A stretch of 64,000 nucleotides of DNA from Stenotrophomonas sp. 57. Its GTDB lineage: Bacteria; Pseudomonadota; Gammaproteobacteria; Xanthomonadales; Xanthomonadaceae. The stretch covers positions 3,780,001 to 3,844,000 of the forward strand of contig NZ_CP127407.1 of assembly GCF_030291075.1 (NCBI RefSeq), read 5' to 3'. The notes beneath the pieces are model-generated. The model ran no database searches and had not been told where the DNA came from. It saw only the letters and a program-made list of their open reading frames with translations. Shown here in pieces: positions 18,216 to 26,072 of this stretch (the first letter of the stretch is position 1; the number at the start of each line of letters is the position of its first letter). The position numbers and the translations under genes are program-made.

Positions 18216-18788
18216 CCAGTCGGCGCGACCCGGCCACGGATTCTCCGGCAGGTTGACCAGCACGGTATGCGTGCCGGCCGCGCGGCCGCACTCCAGGTCG
18301 TAGGCGTGGTCACCGACCATCACCGCCTCCGCAGGCCCGATGCCCCAACGCCGCAGATGCTGCTGCAGACCATCCGGCGAGGGCTTGGGCACCGCTTCAT
18401 CGCGGCCGATGATGTCGGCATCGTCGAACAGTTCCCCAACCCCGATCGCGTCCAGCGTCAGCTTCGCCAGCGCATGATCGTTGCGGGTCAGGATGCCCAG
18501 CCGGCAACCGTCGGCTGCCAGCGCACGCAGCAGCTTCACCGCACCCGGCGCCGGCAGCGCGTCCTCGGCCAGCGCGCGTTCGTGATCCAGCAGCCACTCA
18601 CGCTTGGCCTGCGCCGGTGCGTCCGGCAGCGCCGCGATATGGTCGAGGATGTCTTCCTCCGCGGCGATCTGCAGTGCGCGGCGGATCGCGGCGAAATCAT
18701 GCACGGCTACCGTCAGCGTGCCGTCCATGTCGAACACCCAGTGCCGGATCGCGGACAACGCGTGCACTGCGCTGCCCGTCGCGATCAT
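18168..18788 (-). CDS. HAD-superfamily phosphatase (phosphoglycolate phosphatase-like)
   Basis: A 206-residue soluble HAD hydrolase. Motif I is DMDGTLT, motif II the Thr in LTRN, motif III the Lys in VPKPSP and motif IV GDHAYD, all in the proper order. The fold and cap suggest a Gph/YjjG-like phosphatase; the substrate is unknown. The start ATG at 18788 overlaps the stop codon of the upstream lipoprotein gene by one base, so the two are coupled. The 3' end has been locally duplicated. Confidence 0.85.
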   Translation of the reverse strand: MIATGSAVHALSAIRHWVFDMDGTLTVAVHDFAAIRRALQIAAEEDILDHIAALPDAPAQAKREWLLDHERALAEDALPAPGAVKLLRALAADGCRLGILTRNDHALAKLTLDAIGVGELFDDADIIGRDEAVPKPSPDGLQQHLRRWGIGPAEAVMVGDHAYDLECGRAAGTHTVLVNLPENPWPGRADWHFADCRALLAAWQAA

Positions 18789-19519
18789 CACTGCCACCAC
18801 TGCGGCATGCGGCTGGCGTCGACGCCCCCGGTCTCGAACACGGCCGTACGCGTGCCGCCCGCCTTGACCGGGAACTCGATGCTGATCGACTTGCCCTTGC
18901 GCGCCAGCTTCCACAGCGCCTTCTGGTCGGTGATGAACATCGCGATGGCTTCATCGGTCTTCGGGCGCCACGCCGCCATCGACACCGGCTTGCCGTCGTC
19001 CACGGTCACCTTCACCGTGCATTGCGGGCAGCGGAAATCACCGGCCTGCAGCACCAGGTAAGCGTGCCGCTTCCACTCCGGGTGATCGCGGAACACCAGC
19101 TGCACCGGCTTGGCACCACTGCCGTCCACATCCACCCGTTCCTTGCTGTAGATCGACGCCGAGACCTGGTTGCCCTTGCTGCCGACCGGAATCTGGTTGT
19201 ATTGCCACAGCCCCTGCATGCGGCGCAGGTCGTGCGCAGCATCGCCCTTGGCCTTTACATCATCGAAACCGGCGGCGATGCGCTCGGCGGCGGCGGTGTC
19301 CTTGTACTGGTCCAGCAGCGAGGCGCCATGCAGGCGCGCGCGCTCCCAGTCCTGTGCGGCCACGGCCATGTCGTACTGCTTGGCGACGTCCTCGGCCTTG
19401 GCCTCCTTCTGCGCCTGCACGGCCGCCGCGGCGGCTTCCTGCGCCTTGCGCTCTTCCTCGGGATTGCTGCAGGCGGCCAGGGCCAGGGTGCAAGCGGTGA
19501 GCAGGATCAGTCGTTTCAT
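18788..19519 (-). CDS. Lipoprotein of unknown function with CPQC motif
   Basis: A 243-residue predicted lipoprotein (lipobox LALAAC at the end of the signal peptide), followed by a highly charged Ala/Glu/Lys-rich segment that may form a coiled coil, and a C-terminal domain holding a Cys-x-x-Cys pair (CPQC). I do not recognise a named family. It is transcribed with the HAD phosphatase. The CxxC could bind metal or form a disulfide. Confidence 0.75.
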   Translation of the reverse strand: MKRLILLTACTLALAACSNPEEERKAQEAAAAAVQAQKEAKAEDVAKQYDMAVAAQDWERARLHGASLLDQYKDTAAAERIAAGFDDVKAKGDAAHDLRRMQGLWQYNQIPVGSKGNQVSASIYSKERVDVDGSGAKPVQLVFRDHPEWKRHAYLVLQAGDFRCPQCTVKVTVDDGKPVSMAAWRPKTDEAIAMFITDQKALWKLARKGKSISIEFPVKAGGTRTAVFETGGVDASRMPQWWQ

Positions 19520-19646
19520 GGCGGAGGTCCTTTGCGGGTGCATCCCGATTCTATCGGCAGCGAAAAGCGGATACACCAACGGCGGGTTTCCCCGCCGTTG
19601 GTGGTGAAGCAATGACCGGTTGCCGGCCGGCGGCCGGCACGACCGC

Positions 19647-21575
19647 TTACTTGGCTTCCGCCTTGGCCAGCATGTCCTGCACCGAGGCCGTGGTGATCGG
19701 GTGGTAGCCCGGCTTGGCCTTTTCGAAGGCCTGCTTGGCCAGCTCCAGACCCTTCGGCGTCTTCACCAGTTCGGCGTAGATCGGCATGATCAGCTTGCGA
19801 CGGCCGACGCGCTCGATGAACGCAGCCGCGCCTTCATTGGCCTGCTCGTAGCCGCTGCGGATCGCCAGCGGGTACCAGCGCATGGCGATCTCGCCATTCG
19901 GGGTGCCGGTGAAGTGGAACGCCTTGTCCAGCGTGGCCAGCTTGTCCAGCGGCTGGGTCGCGCCCAGGCCGTCAATGAAGCGCACCCATTCCTGCGTGCT
20001 CCAGTCGGCGATGACCTGGCTGCTCGGCACCGTGCCAGCGCTGACGAAGGCGATGCGCGCGGTATCGACGCTGCTGAAGTTGCGCGACTGCGCCTTGACC
20101 GCGAACGCCGGGATGCCCGGCTCGTCCAGCCAGGCCTTCAGTTCGGCCTCGGTCACGGCCGACGGGTTCTTCGGCAGCAGGTTCTTCTTCATGTAGTCGA
20201 CGAACTGGTCGGTGTTCGCGCTCTGGAAGGCGTGGTCATCGAACCAGCCACGCAGGAACGGATCGAAGGTCTCGCGACCGAAGCGCTGTTCCAGGAACTC
20301 CAGGAACCACGAACCCTTGACGTAGGCCACCTGGCTGAGGGCTTCGTCGGGGTCGCGCTCGTTCAGCGGCGGCAGCGCCAGCGCCTGGTCGGCCGGGCTC
20401 ATGTCCTTCACTTCGGCCAGCAGGTCGGTCTGGTCGATCTGCTTCTCCATCTCGGCCATCTCCTTGCCGTACAGGGCTTCGGTGATGCGGCCCTGGACGT
20501 AGGTGGTGAAGCCTTCATTGAGCCAGATGTCCTTCCAGCTGGCGTTGGTCACCAGGTTGCCCGACCAGCTGTGCGCGAGTTCGTGCGCGACCAGCGAGAC
20601 CAGCGACTTGTCGCCGACGATCACGGTCGGGGTGGCGAAGGTCAGGCGCGGGTTTTCCATGCCGCCGAACGGGAACGACGGCGGCAGCACCAGCATGTCG
20701 TAGCGGCCCCAGCGGTATTCGCCGTACAGCTTCTCGGCGGCACCGATCATCTTCTCGGTGTCTTCGAATTCCTTGGCGGCCTTGTTGACCATGGTCGGCT
20801 CGGCCCAGACGCCGGAGCGGCCGGAGATCGGCTCGAACACCAGGTCACCGGCGGCGATGGCCAGCAGGTAGGACGGAATCGGCTGCGGCATCTTGAAGGT
20901 GTAGTCACCGTCACGCGCGGCCTTCGGATCGTTGTCGGCGCTCATCAGCACCATCACGTCCGGGCGCGACACCACGTGCGCGCTGTAGGTGAAGCGCACG
21001 CTCGGGGTGTCCTGCAGCGGCACCCACGAACGGGCGTGGATGGCCTGCGACTGGCTGAACATGAAGGGCAGCTTCTTGCCCTCGGTCATCGACGGTGCCA
21101 GCCACTGCAGGCCCGAGGCGGTCGGTGCGGTGTGGTAGGTCACTTCCACCTTGGCCGGCTGTTCCGGGGCCTCGATGGTCAGCTTGCTGCCGAACACCTT
21201 GTCAGCGGCGGCCAGCTCGAACTTCAGCGGGCTGCGTGCGCCATCGGCGGCGACGGCCTCGACCTTGGACACGGTCAGCTCGCGGGTGTCGAGCACCAGC
21301 TGCTTGGCGTCCTTCTGCTTCCATTCCAGGGTGTAGGTGGCGGTGCCGCCGATCTGCTTCTGGTCGAAGTCCAGCTTCAGATCCAGCGCGATGTCCTTGA
21401 TGACGACCTTGTCCGGCTCGGCGTACGAGCTTTCGTCGTGGCTGCGGTTCTCGGCGTTCACGGGGGCGGCAGGGGCCTTTTCGGCAGTCGGGGCGGCGGC
21501 GGGCGCGGCCGCCTCCTGGGAACAGCCGGCGGCCAGGGCCACGGCCAGCGGAAGGAGCATCAGCGGATTACGCAT
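19647..21575 (-). CDS. M1-family metallo-aminopeptidase lipoprotein
   Basis: A 642-residue zinc aminopeptidase with an N-terminal lipobox-like signal (ALAAGC, C18), so it is probably periplasmic or outer-membrane anchored. The exopeptidase motif GGMEN is at 304-308, the zinc motif HELAH at 331-335 with the third ligand E354 in NEGFTTY. The C-terminal helical part resembles the leukotriene A4 hydrolase C-domain. It probably trims peptides taken from outside. It stands alone between repeats. Confidence 0.93.
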   Translation of the reverse strand: MRNPLMLLPLAVALAAGCSQEAAAPAAAPTAEKAPAAPVNAENRSHDESSYAEPDKVVIKDIALDLKLDFDQKQIGGTATYTLEWKQKDAKQLVLDTRELTVSKVEAVAADGARSPLKFELAAADKVFGSKLTIEAPEQPAKVEVTYHTAPTASGLQWLAPSMTEGKKLPFMFSQSQAIHARSWVPLQDTPSVRFTYSAHVVSRPDVMVLMSADNDPKAARDGDYTFKMPQPIPSYLLAIAAGDLVFEPISGRSGVWAEPTMVNKAAKEFEDTEKMIGAAEKLYGEYRWGRYDMLVLPPSFPFGGMENPRLTFATPTVIVGDKSLVSLVAHELAHSWSGNLVTNASWKDIWLNEGFTTYVQGRITEALYGKEMAEMEKQIDQTDLLAEVKDMSPADQALALPPLNERDPDEALSQVAYVKGSWFLEFLEQRFGRETFDPFLRGWFDDHAFQSANTDQFVDYMKKNLLPKNPSAVTEAELKAWLDEPGIPAFAVKAQSRNFSSVDTARIAFVSAGTVPSSQVIADWSTQEWVRFIDGLGATQPLDKLATLDKAFHFTGTPNGEIAMRWYPLAIRSGYEQANEGAAAFIERVGRRKLIMPIYAELVKTPKGLELAKQAFEKAKPGYHPITTASVQDMLAKAEAK

Positions 21576-21690
21576 GAATCGGGACCGTTACGGGGTTCAA
21601 ACCCCAATGGTACCTCCCTCTGGCCCCGCAGGCGTTGCGCGGTGCGGGGTAATGCGGCCAAGGCCGATCCTGCGGCTGCGCCGCGGGCAG

Positions 21691-21804
21691 GGCCAACCTT
21701 GGTTGGCACGAATCTCTCATCGCATGTGGCAGGCCCGTGCCGACCAAGGTCGGCACCTACCAGAGCGGATCACCGCAGCGGCCGAGTGCCAACCAAGGTC
21801 GGCC
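21691..21804. repeat. Three SMAG-type palindromes
   Basis: Units at 21691-21709 (GGCCAACC/GGTTGGC), 21737-21760 (ending GGCACCTAC) and 21785-21804. They fill the 243-nt gap between the M1 peptidase gene and ubiE; no other feature is seen there. Confidence 0.7.
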
Positions 21805-21818
21805 CCCAGGGGCAAGGC

Positions 21819-22580
21819 TTACAGCTTGTAGCCGGAATGGATCGAGACGATGCCGCCGGTCAGGTTCTTGTAGTGGCAGCGCTCGAAACCGGCCTGCCCC
21901 ATCATCGCCTTCAGCTCTTCCTGCGGCGGGTGCTTGCGGATGCTCTCGGCCAGGTACTGGTAGCTGTCCGAATCGTTGGCGAACAGCTTGCCCAGCTTCG
22001 GCAGGATCCTGAACGAGTGGAAGTCGTAGATCGGCTTGAACCAGTCGGCGGTGACTTCGGAGAACTCCAGCACACGGGCCTGCCCGCCCACCTTCAGCAC
22101 GCGGTACATCTCGCGCAGGCCGGCGTCCTTGTCGGTCACGTTGCGCAGGCCGAAGGCAATCGTCACCAGGTCGAAGCTGTTGTCCGGGAACGGCAGGGCT
22201 TCGGCGTTGCACTGCACGTAGTCCAGGCCGAGCACCAGGCCACGGTTGGTCAGGCGGTCACGGCCGACCGACAGCATGCCGGCGTTGATGTCGCCCAGCA
22301 CCACCGAGCCTTCATCACCCACGCGCTCCTTCAACAGGGCGGCGATGTCGCCGGTGCCGCCGGCCAGGTCGAGCACGCGGTCGCCCGGCTTCACCTGCGC
22401 GGTGGCCACGTAGTAACGCTTCCACGCCCGGTGCACGCCCAGGCTCATCAGGTCGTTCATCAGGTCGTAGTTGCGCGCGACCGAGGTGAACACCTGGCCG
22501 ACCAGCTTCTGCTTGTCCTTGGCGGCGACGTCGCGGAACCCGAAATGGGTGGTACCGGCTTTGTAGGGGGATTCGCTCAT
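21819..22580 (-). CDS. ubiE: Ubiquinone/menaquinone C-methyltransferase UbiE
   Basis: SAM-dependent methyltransferase (253 residues) acting on the quinone ring in ubiquinone synthesis at the inner membrane. Motifs are RVLDLAGGTGDIA (SAM site), LGDINAGML and the family C-terminus GGIVSIHSGYKL. A GATAAT box sits 7 nt before the ATG at 22580, suggesting a leaderless message. Divergent from the cytosine deaminase gene. Confidence 0.97.
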   Translation of the reverse strand: MSESPYKAGTTHFGFRDVAAKDKQKLVGQVFTSVARNYDLMNDLMSLGVHRAWKRYYVATAQVKPGDRVLDLAGGTGDIAALLKERVGDEGSVVLGDINAGMLSVGRDRLTNRGLVLGLDYVQCNAEALPFPDNSFDLVTIAFGLRNVTDKDAGLREMYRVLKVGGQARVLEFSEVTADWFKPIYDFHSFRILPKLGKLFANDSDSYQYLAESIRKHPPQEELKAMMGQAGFERCHYKNLTGGIVSIHSGYKL

Positions 22581-22587
22581 GGCCCCG

Positions 22588-22593
22588 ATTATC
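22588..22593 (-). promoter_or_regulatory. -10 box directly before ubiE
   Basis: GATAAT on the minus strand, 7 nt before the start codon. No good -35 hexamer is seen at the right distance, so the call rests on the -10 box and its repeated position before other genes in the window. Confidence 0.35.
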
Positions 22594-22661
22594 GCACCGC
22601 CGGGGGCCAGCGGCACCCCCTGCCCGTATCATGGCGGGCCACGACTTACCGGAGCCCCCGC

Positions 22662-23114
22662 ATGATCACCACGCCCGACTACCAGGCCCTGCTGCAGACC
22701 GCCATCGCCGAAGCCCGCCAGGGGCTGGCCGAAGGCGGCGTGCCGATCGGCGCGGCGCTGTACCACAACGACGGCCGCCTGCTCGGCTGCGGCCACAACC
22801 GCCGCGTGCAGGAGGGCGACCCGTCCGTGCACGGCGAGACCGACGCGTTCCGCAAGGCCGGCCGCCAGCGCCGCTACCAGGACACCATCATGGTCACCAC
22901 CCTGGCCCCGTGCTGGTACTGCTCGGGCCTGGTGCGCCAGTTCAACATCGGCACCGTGGTGGTGGGCGAATCACGCACCTTCCAGGGCGGTATCGACTGG
23001 CTGCGCGGAAACGGCGTCAACGTGATCGACCTGGACAGCCAGGAATGCGTGGACCTGCTGGGCGGTTTCATTGCGCAGCATCCGGAGATCTGGAACGAAG
23101 ACATCGGTGAATGA
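22662..23114 (+). CDS. Cytosine deaminase, fungal (FCY1) type
   Basis: A 150-residue zinc nucleobase deaminase. The zinc motif is HGE (in SVHGETDAF) and PCWYC (APCWYC), in place of the HAE of most bacterial relatives. The layout and the C-terminus (WNEDIGE) closely resemble yeast cytosine deaminase, unlike the large E. coli CodA. It probably salvages cytosine to uracil. The start ATG at 22662 is preceded by CGGAGC. A TATCAT box lies at 22627-22632. It is a single gene. Confidence 0.85.
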   Translation: MITTPDYQALLQTAIAEARQGLAEGGVPIGAALYHNDGRLLGCGHNRRVQEGDPSVHGETDAFRKAGRQRRYQDTIMVTTLAPCWYCSGLVRQFNIGTVVVGESRTFQGGIDWLRGNGVNVIDLDSQECVDLLGGFIAQHPEIWNEDIGE

Positions 23115-23158
23115 TCACCACGCAGTGTCCTGTTGAACCCATTTAATGAACGCTTCAG

Positions 23159-23182
23159 TGCCGGCACGCCCTAGTGCCGGCA
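23159..23182 (+). terminator. Stem-loop after the cytosine deaminase gene
   Basis: Perfect 9-bp stem (TGCCGGCAC/GTGCCGGCA) with a 6-nt loop, 45 nt past the stop codon; only GTTT follows. Possibly a weak terminator or a SMAG relative. Confidence 0.4.
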
Positions 23183-23312
23183 GCGTTTGCGGCCATTGCC
23201 GTGAACTCGTGCGCAGTCAGCTGCGCAACCCGCACACGCTGCGATAACACCCCGCCCGGCTGCCGCGCCTAGGGTGGGGTTACCGGGACTTCCTTCCCCG
23301 GCGGAGCCAGCC

Positions 23313-23573
23313 ATGTGCGCGCACGCCGTACGACCTACGCCAGACTCGATCATCGACCCGATCCGCGAACGCCTGCAGCGGCAATATGCGCTGCACCGCC
23401 GCGGCGCCTTGTTCTGGACCGCCTACCAGCGCATGCAGCTGGAGCTGGTCCGTCGTCATCCGCTTGACCACGAGCGCCTGTGCAACGCGATGGCCAACCT
23501 GGCCGAAGATCTCGGTGCCGTCGAGCATGCGCAGTTGGTCGGACATGCCAACGCCAGCTCCACATCGCGCTGA
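23313..23573 (+). CDS. Small conserved-looking protein, unknown
   Basis: An 86-residue soluble, basic and helical protein with no signal peptide or membrane segment. GGAG lies 7 nt before the ATG, a fair ribosome binding site. I do not recognise a family. It is followed after about 30 nt by a second small unknown gene in the same direction. Confidence 0.5.
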   Translation: MCAHAVRPTPDSIIDPIRERLQRQYALHRRGALFWTAYQRMQLELVRRHPLDHERLCNAMANLAEDLGAVEHAQLVGHANASSTSR

Positions 23574-23606
23574 CGCGGCATGCACCGCCACATACGCCAC
23601 ACTCCG

Positions 23607-23984
23607 ATGAACCCCCACTCCCTTTCCACTCAACCGAACTGGATTGTCATGCACGCTGAAGTTCCCACCATTCCTCCGGTCATCAACGTAGACGCCGAGC
23701 TTGACCACTGGCGCCGCCAACATGCCGAAGGCGCACTGCCGCACAACTCGTTCGGCTCCTACGTGCCGTGGATCAAGTTCGCCTGCGATTCGCTGATCAC
23801 CCAGCCGCGCGCCAGCGAGGCCGAACGTGACGAGATGTTCCAGACCCAGTACGCCCTGCAGATCATGCCGCGACTGAGTGAAGCCCAGGCGCGCGAGTTC
23901 GTCGACCGTTGCTGGCAGCACGTCTACCAGAGCAGTCCGGTGCGCAGCCTGCAGGCACCGCGGTTGCAGCGCATGCGCGCCTGA
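23607..23984 (+). CDS. Small protein, unknown
   Basis: A 125-residue predicted cytoplasmic protein; ATG at 23649 (MHAEVPTIPP) is an alternative start because the stretch before it is low in conserved character. The body (DAELDHWRRQHAEGALP, VPWIKFACDSLI, FVDRCWQHVYQ) looks like a compact helical domain rich in Trp and Arg. No family recognised. It may be cotranscribed with the 86-residue gene upstream. Confidence 0.5.
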   Translation: MNPHSLSTQPNWIVMHAEVPTIPPVINVDAELDHWRRQHAEGALPHNSFGSYVPWIKFACDSLITQPRASEAERDEMFQTQYALQIMPRLSEAQAREFVDRCWQHVYQSSPVRSLQAPRLQRMRA

Positions 23985-24051
23985 TCGCCGTTGCACGGCG
24001 CCTGCACGGGCCACTGCCGATCATCCTCGTCACCTGAGTGGGGCGACGACG

Positions 24052-24474
24052 ATGAAAGTACGAAACCTGTTCAATACGATCGCCAAGAAGGCCGCGGCCG
24101 CCACCGGCTCGCCGTGGACCTTCCTGGCTGCAGTCGCGATCGTGGTGATCTGGGGCATCACTGGCCCGGTGTTCGGTTTCAACGACACCTGGCAGCTGGT
24201 GATCAACACCGGCACCACCATCATCACCTTCCTGATGGTGTTCCTGATCCAGCACACGCAGAACGCAGATACGGCCGCGATGCAGATCAAGCTGGACGAG
24301 CTGATCCGGGCGACGGCCGAAGCCAACAACGAACTGTTGGATCTGGAAGAGCTGGACGAGGAGCGACTGGAAGAGATCCGCGCCGAGTACGAGCGCATGG
24401 CCCGCGAGGCCGGTGACGCGCTTCTGCGCGTGCGCGCCTGCCGCGCTGCCCCGCGCGATGATGAAGCGATCTGA
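24052..24474 (+). CDS. Low-affinity iron permease family membrane protein
   Basis: A 140-residue protein with two hydrophobic segments (TFLAAVAIVVIWGITGPVFG and the TTIITFLMVFLIQHTQN region), then an acidic coiled-coil-like tail (ELLDLEELDEERLEE). The segment FLMVFLIQHTQNADTAAMQ is typical of the low-affinity Fe/Cu permease (FET4-like) family. Ion transport is a family-level inference. Convergent with smeF. Confidence 0.8.
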   Translation: MKVRNLFNTIAKKAAAATGSPWTFLAAVAIVVIWGITGPVFGFNDTWQLVINTGTTIITFLMVFLIQHTQNADTAAMQIKLDELIRATAEANNELLDLEELDEERLEEIRAEYERMAREAGDALLRVRACRAAPRDDEAI

Positions 24475-24573
24475 TGCTCGCGCCAGGCCATGCCCGGCGA
24501 GCACGAAGCGCGGTCCGTCCCAGATGTCAGTCATGCAGGAACGAAACGCCGCCGGGCGTAGCCCGGCGCTACC
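24475..24573. repeat. Palindromes between iron permease and smeF genes
   Basis: A 29-nt stem-loop (TGCTCGC arms, 24475-24503) right after the permease stop codon and a SMAG unit ending GGCGCTACC at 24551-24573. The first may serve as the terminator for the permease gene. Confidence 0.55.
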
Positions 24574-24589
24574 GTTATCGAATGGCTGC

Positions 24590-25975
24590 TCAGCTACGCT
24601 CGTGCCAGCCGCCGCCGAGCACCTTGTACAGGGTGATGCGGTTGGCCTGCTGCGCCAGCTGCGCCTGCAGCTGGGTCTGCTGCGCGTTGTAGGCGGTACG
24701 CCGCGCATCCAACAGGGTAACGAAGCTGTCCAGGCCGGCGTCGTAGCGAGCCTGCGACAGGCGATTGGCCTGTTCGGCGGCTTCCACCAGGCGCTGCTGC
24801 GCGCTCACCTGCTCATCCAGGCTGACATTCAGCGCGAGTGCGTCCGCGGTTTCGCGGAAACCCACCTGGATCGACTTCTCGTACTGCGCCAGCGCGATAT
24901 CGCGATCCGCATTGGCAATGGCCAGGTTGGCGCGCAGCTTGCCGCCCTGGAAGATCGGCAGGGTGATCTTCGGCAGGAAACTCCACACGCGGGTGCCGCT
25001 GTCGAACAGGTTGGACAGTTCATTCGAGCCACTGCCGATGCTGCCGGTCAGCGAGATGCTCGGGAAGAACGCTGCGCGTGCCGCACCGATGTTGGCGTTT
25101 GCGGCCAGCAGCTGGTGTTCGGCGGCCATGATGTCCGGGCGCTGCAGCAGCACGTCGCTGGGCAGGCCGGCCGGCGGCGGGGCCAGTGCCAGCAGCTGCG
25201 GTTCGATGCTGTCCGGCAGCAGCGCCGGATCAAGCTGGCCGCCGGCCAGCAGCGCCAGCGCATTGCGGTCCTGGGCCAGCTGGCCACGCAGGCGTGCAGC
25301 ATCCGTACGTGCGGTTTCCACCAGCGTGCGGGTCTGGCTCAGCTCCAGCGCCGAACTGCCGCCACGTTCGTGACGGGCTTCGGCCAGGCGCAGCGAATCC
25401 TCGTAGGTCTTCAGCGTCGCCTCGGCGATCTTCAGTTGCTGCGCGTCGGCCCCGTAGGTCAGCCATGCGGTGGCGGTCTCGGCCACCAGGCTCAGCTGCG
25501 CGTTGCGGCGGTTGGCGGCGACGGCGAAGTACTGCTGCAGCGCCGCTTCGCTGAGATTACGCACGCGGCCGAACAGGTCCAGTTCGAACTCGGCCACGCC
25601 AACACCGGCGCTGAACTGCTCGGTGACGCCCGCATCGGTACCGCGACGTTCCATCTGGCCGGTGACGGCCACGCCGGGCACGCGATCGGCGCGCTGCACG
25701 CGGTACTGGCCGCGTGCGCGTTCAACATTGAGCACGGCCACGCGCAGGTCGCGGTTGTTCTGCAGCGACTGCTCGATGACCTGCTGCAGGCGTGGATCGG
25801 TGAAGAAGTCCCGCCAGCCGACGGCGGCGACATCGGCCACCTGGCCCTGCGCAGCTTCGGCCGGCCACTGCGCTGGGATGGCAGGTGCAACGGCGGTGTT
25901 TTTCGGCGCCAGGGTGGAGCAACCGGCCAGCGCAAGCGCGGCGGCCAGGGATACAGCAAGAGAAGAGCATTTCAT
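24590..25975 (-). CDS. smeF: Outer-membrane efflux channel SmeF
   Basis: OprM/TolC-family outer-membrane lipoprotein (461 residues, lipobox ALAGC with C19) forming the exit duct of the SmeDEF multidrug pump. Two repeated helical hairpin domains are visible from the Ala/Leu/Gln-rich heptads; FLPKITLPIFQGGKLRANL is a typical strand/helix joint of the family. ATG at 25975 is set by the lipoprotein signal. It lies 97 nt after smeE with a SMAG pair between. Confidence 0.93.
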   Translation of the reverse strand: MKCSSLAVSLAAALALAGCSTLAPKNTAVAPAIPAQWPAEAAQGQVADVAAVGWRDFFTDPRLQQVIEQSLQNNRDLRVAVLNVERARGQYRVQRADRVPGVAVTGQMERRGTDAGVTEQFSAGVGVAEFELDLFGRVRNLSEAALQQYFAVAANRRNAQLSLVAETATAWLTYGADAQQLKIAEATLKTYEDSLRLAEARHERGGSSALELSQTRTLVETARTDAARLRGQLAQDRNALALLAGGQLDPALLPDSIEPQLLALAPPPAGLPSDVLLQRPDIMAAEHQLLAANANIGAARAAFFPSISLTGSIGSGSNELSNLFDSGTRVWSFLPKITLPIFQGGKLRANLAIANADRDIALAQYEKSIQVGFRETADALALNVSLDEQVSAQQRLVEAAEQANRLSQARYDAGLDSFVTLLDARRTAYNAQQTQLQAQLAQQANRITLYKVLGGGWHERS

Positions 25976-25999
25976 GGCGACACCTTGGGGGTCACGGTG

Positions 26000-26062
26000 G
26001 TAGCGCCGGGCCATGCCCGGCGGCTACGCGGTGAGGCATCCGCCGGGCACGGCCCGGCGCTG
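26000..26062. repeat. SMAG pair inside the smeDEF operon
   Basis: GTAGCGCCGGGCC unit (26000-26024) and an inverted CGCCGGGCAC unit (26040-26062) between smeE and smeF. Such paired units can fold in the mRNA and could lower smeF levels relative to smeDE. Confidence 0.7.
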
Positions 26063-26072
26063 CCGGATTTCA

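Noticed and set aside
19620..22661. Long plus-strand open frame before the cytosine deaminase
   Set aside because: It is antisense to the M1 peptidase and ubiE genes. Only the last 150 codons show a real protein.
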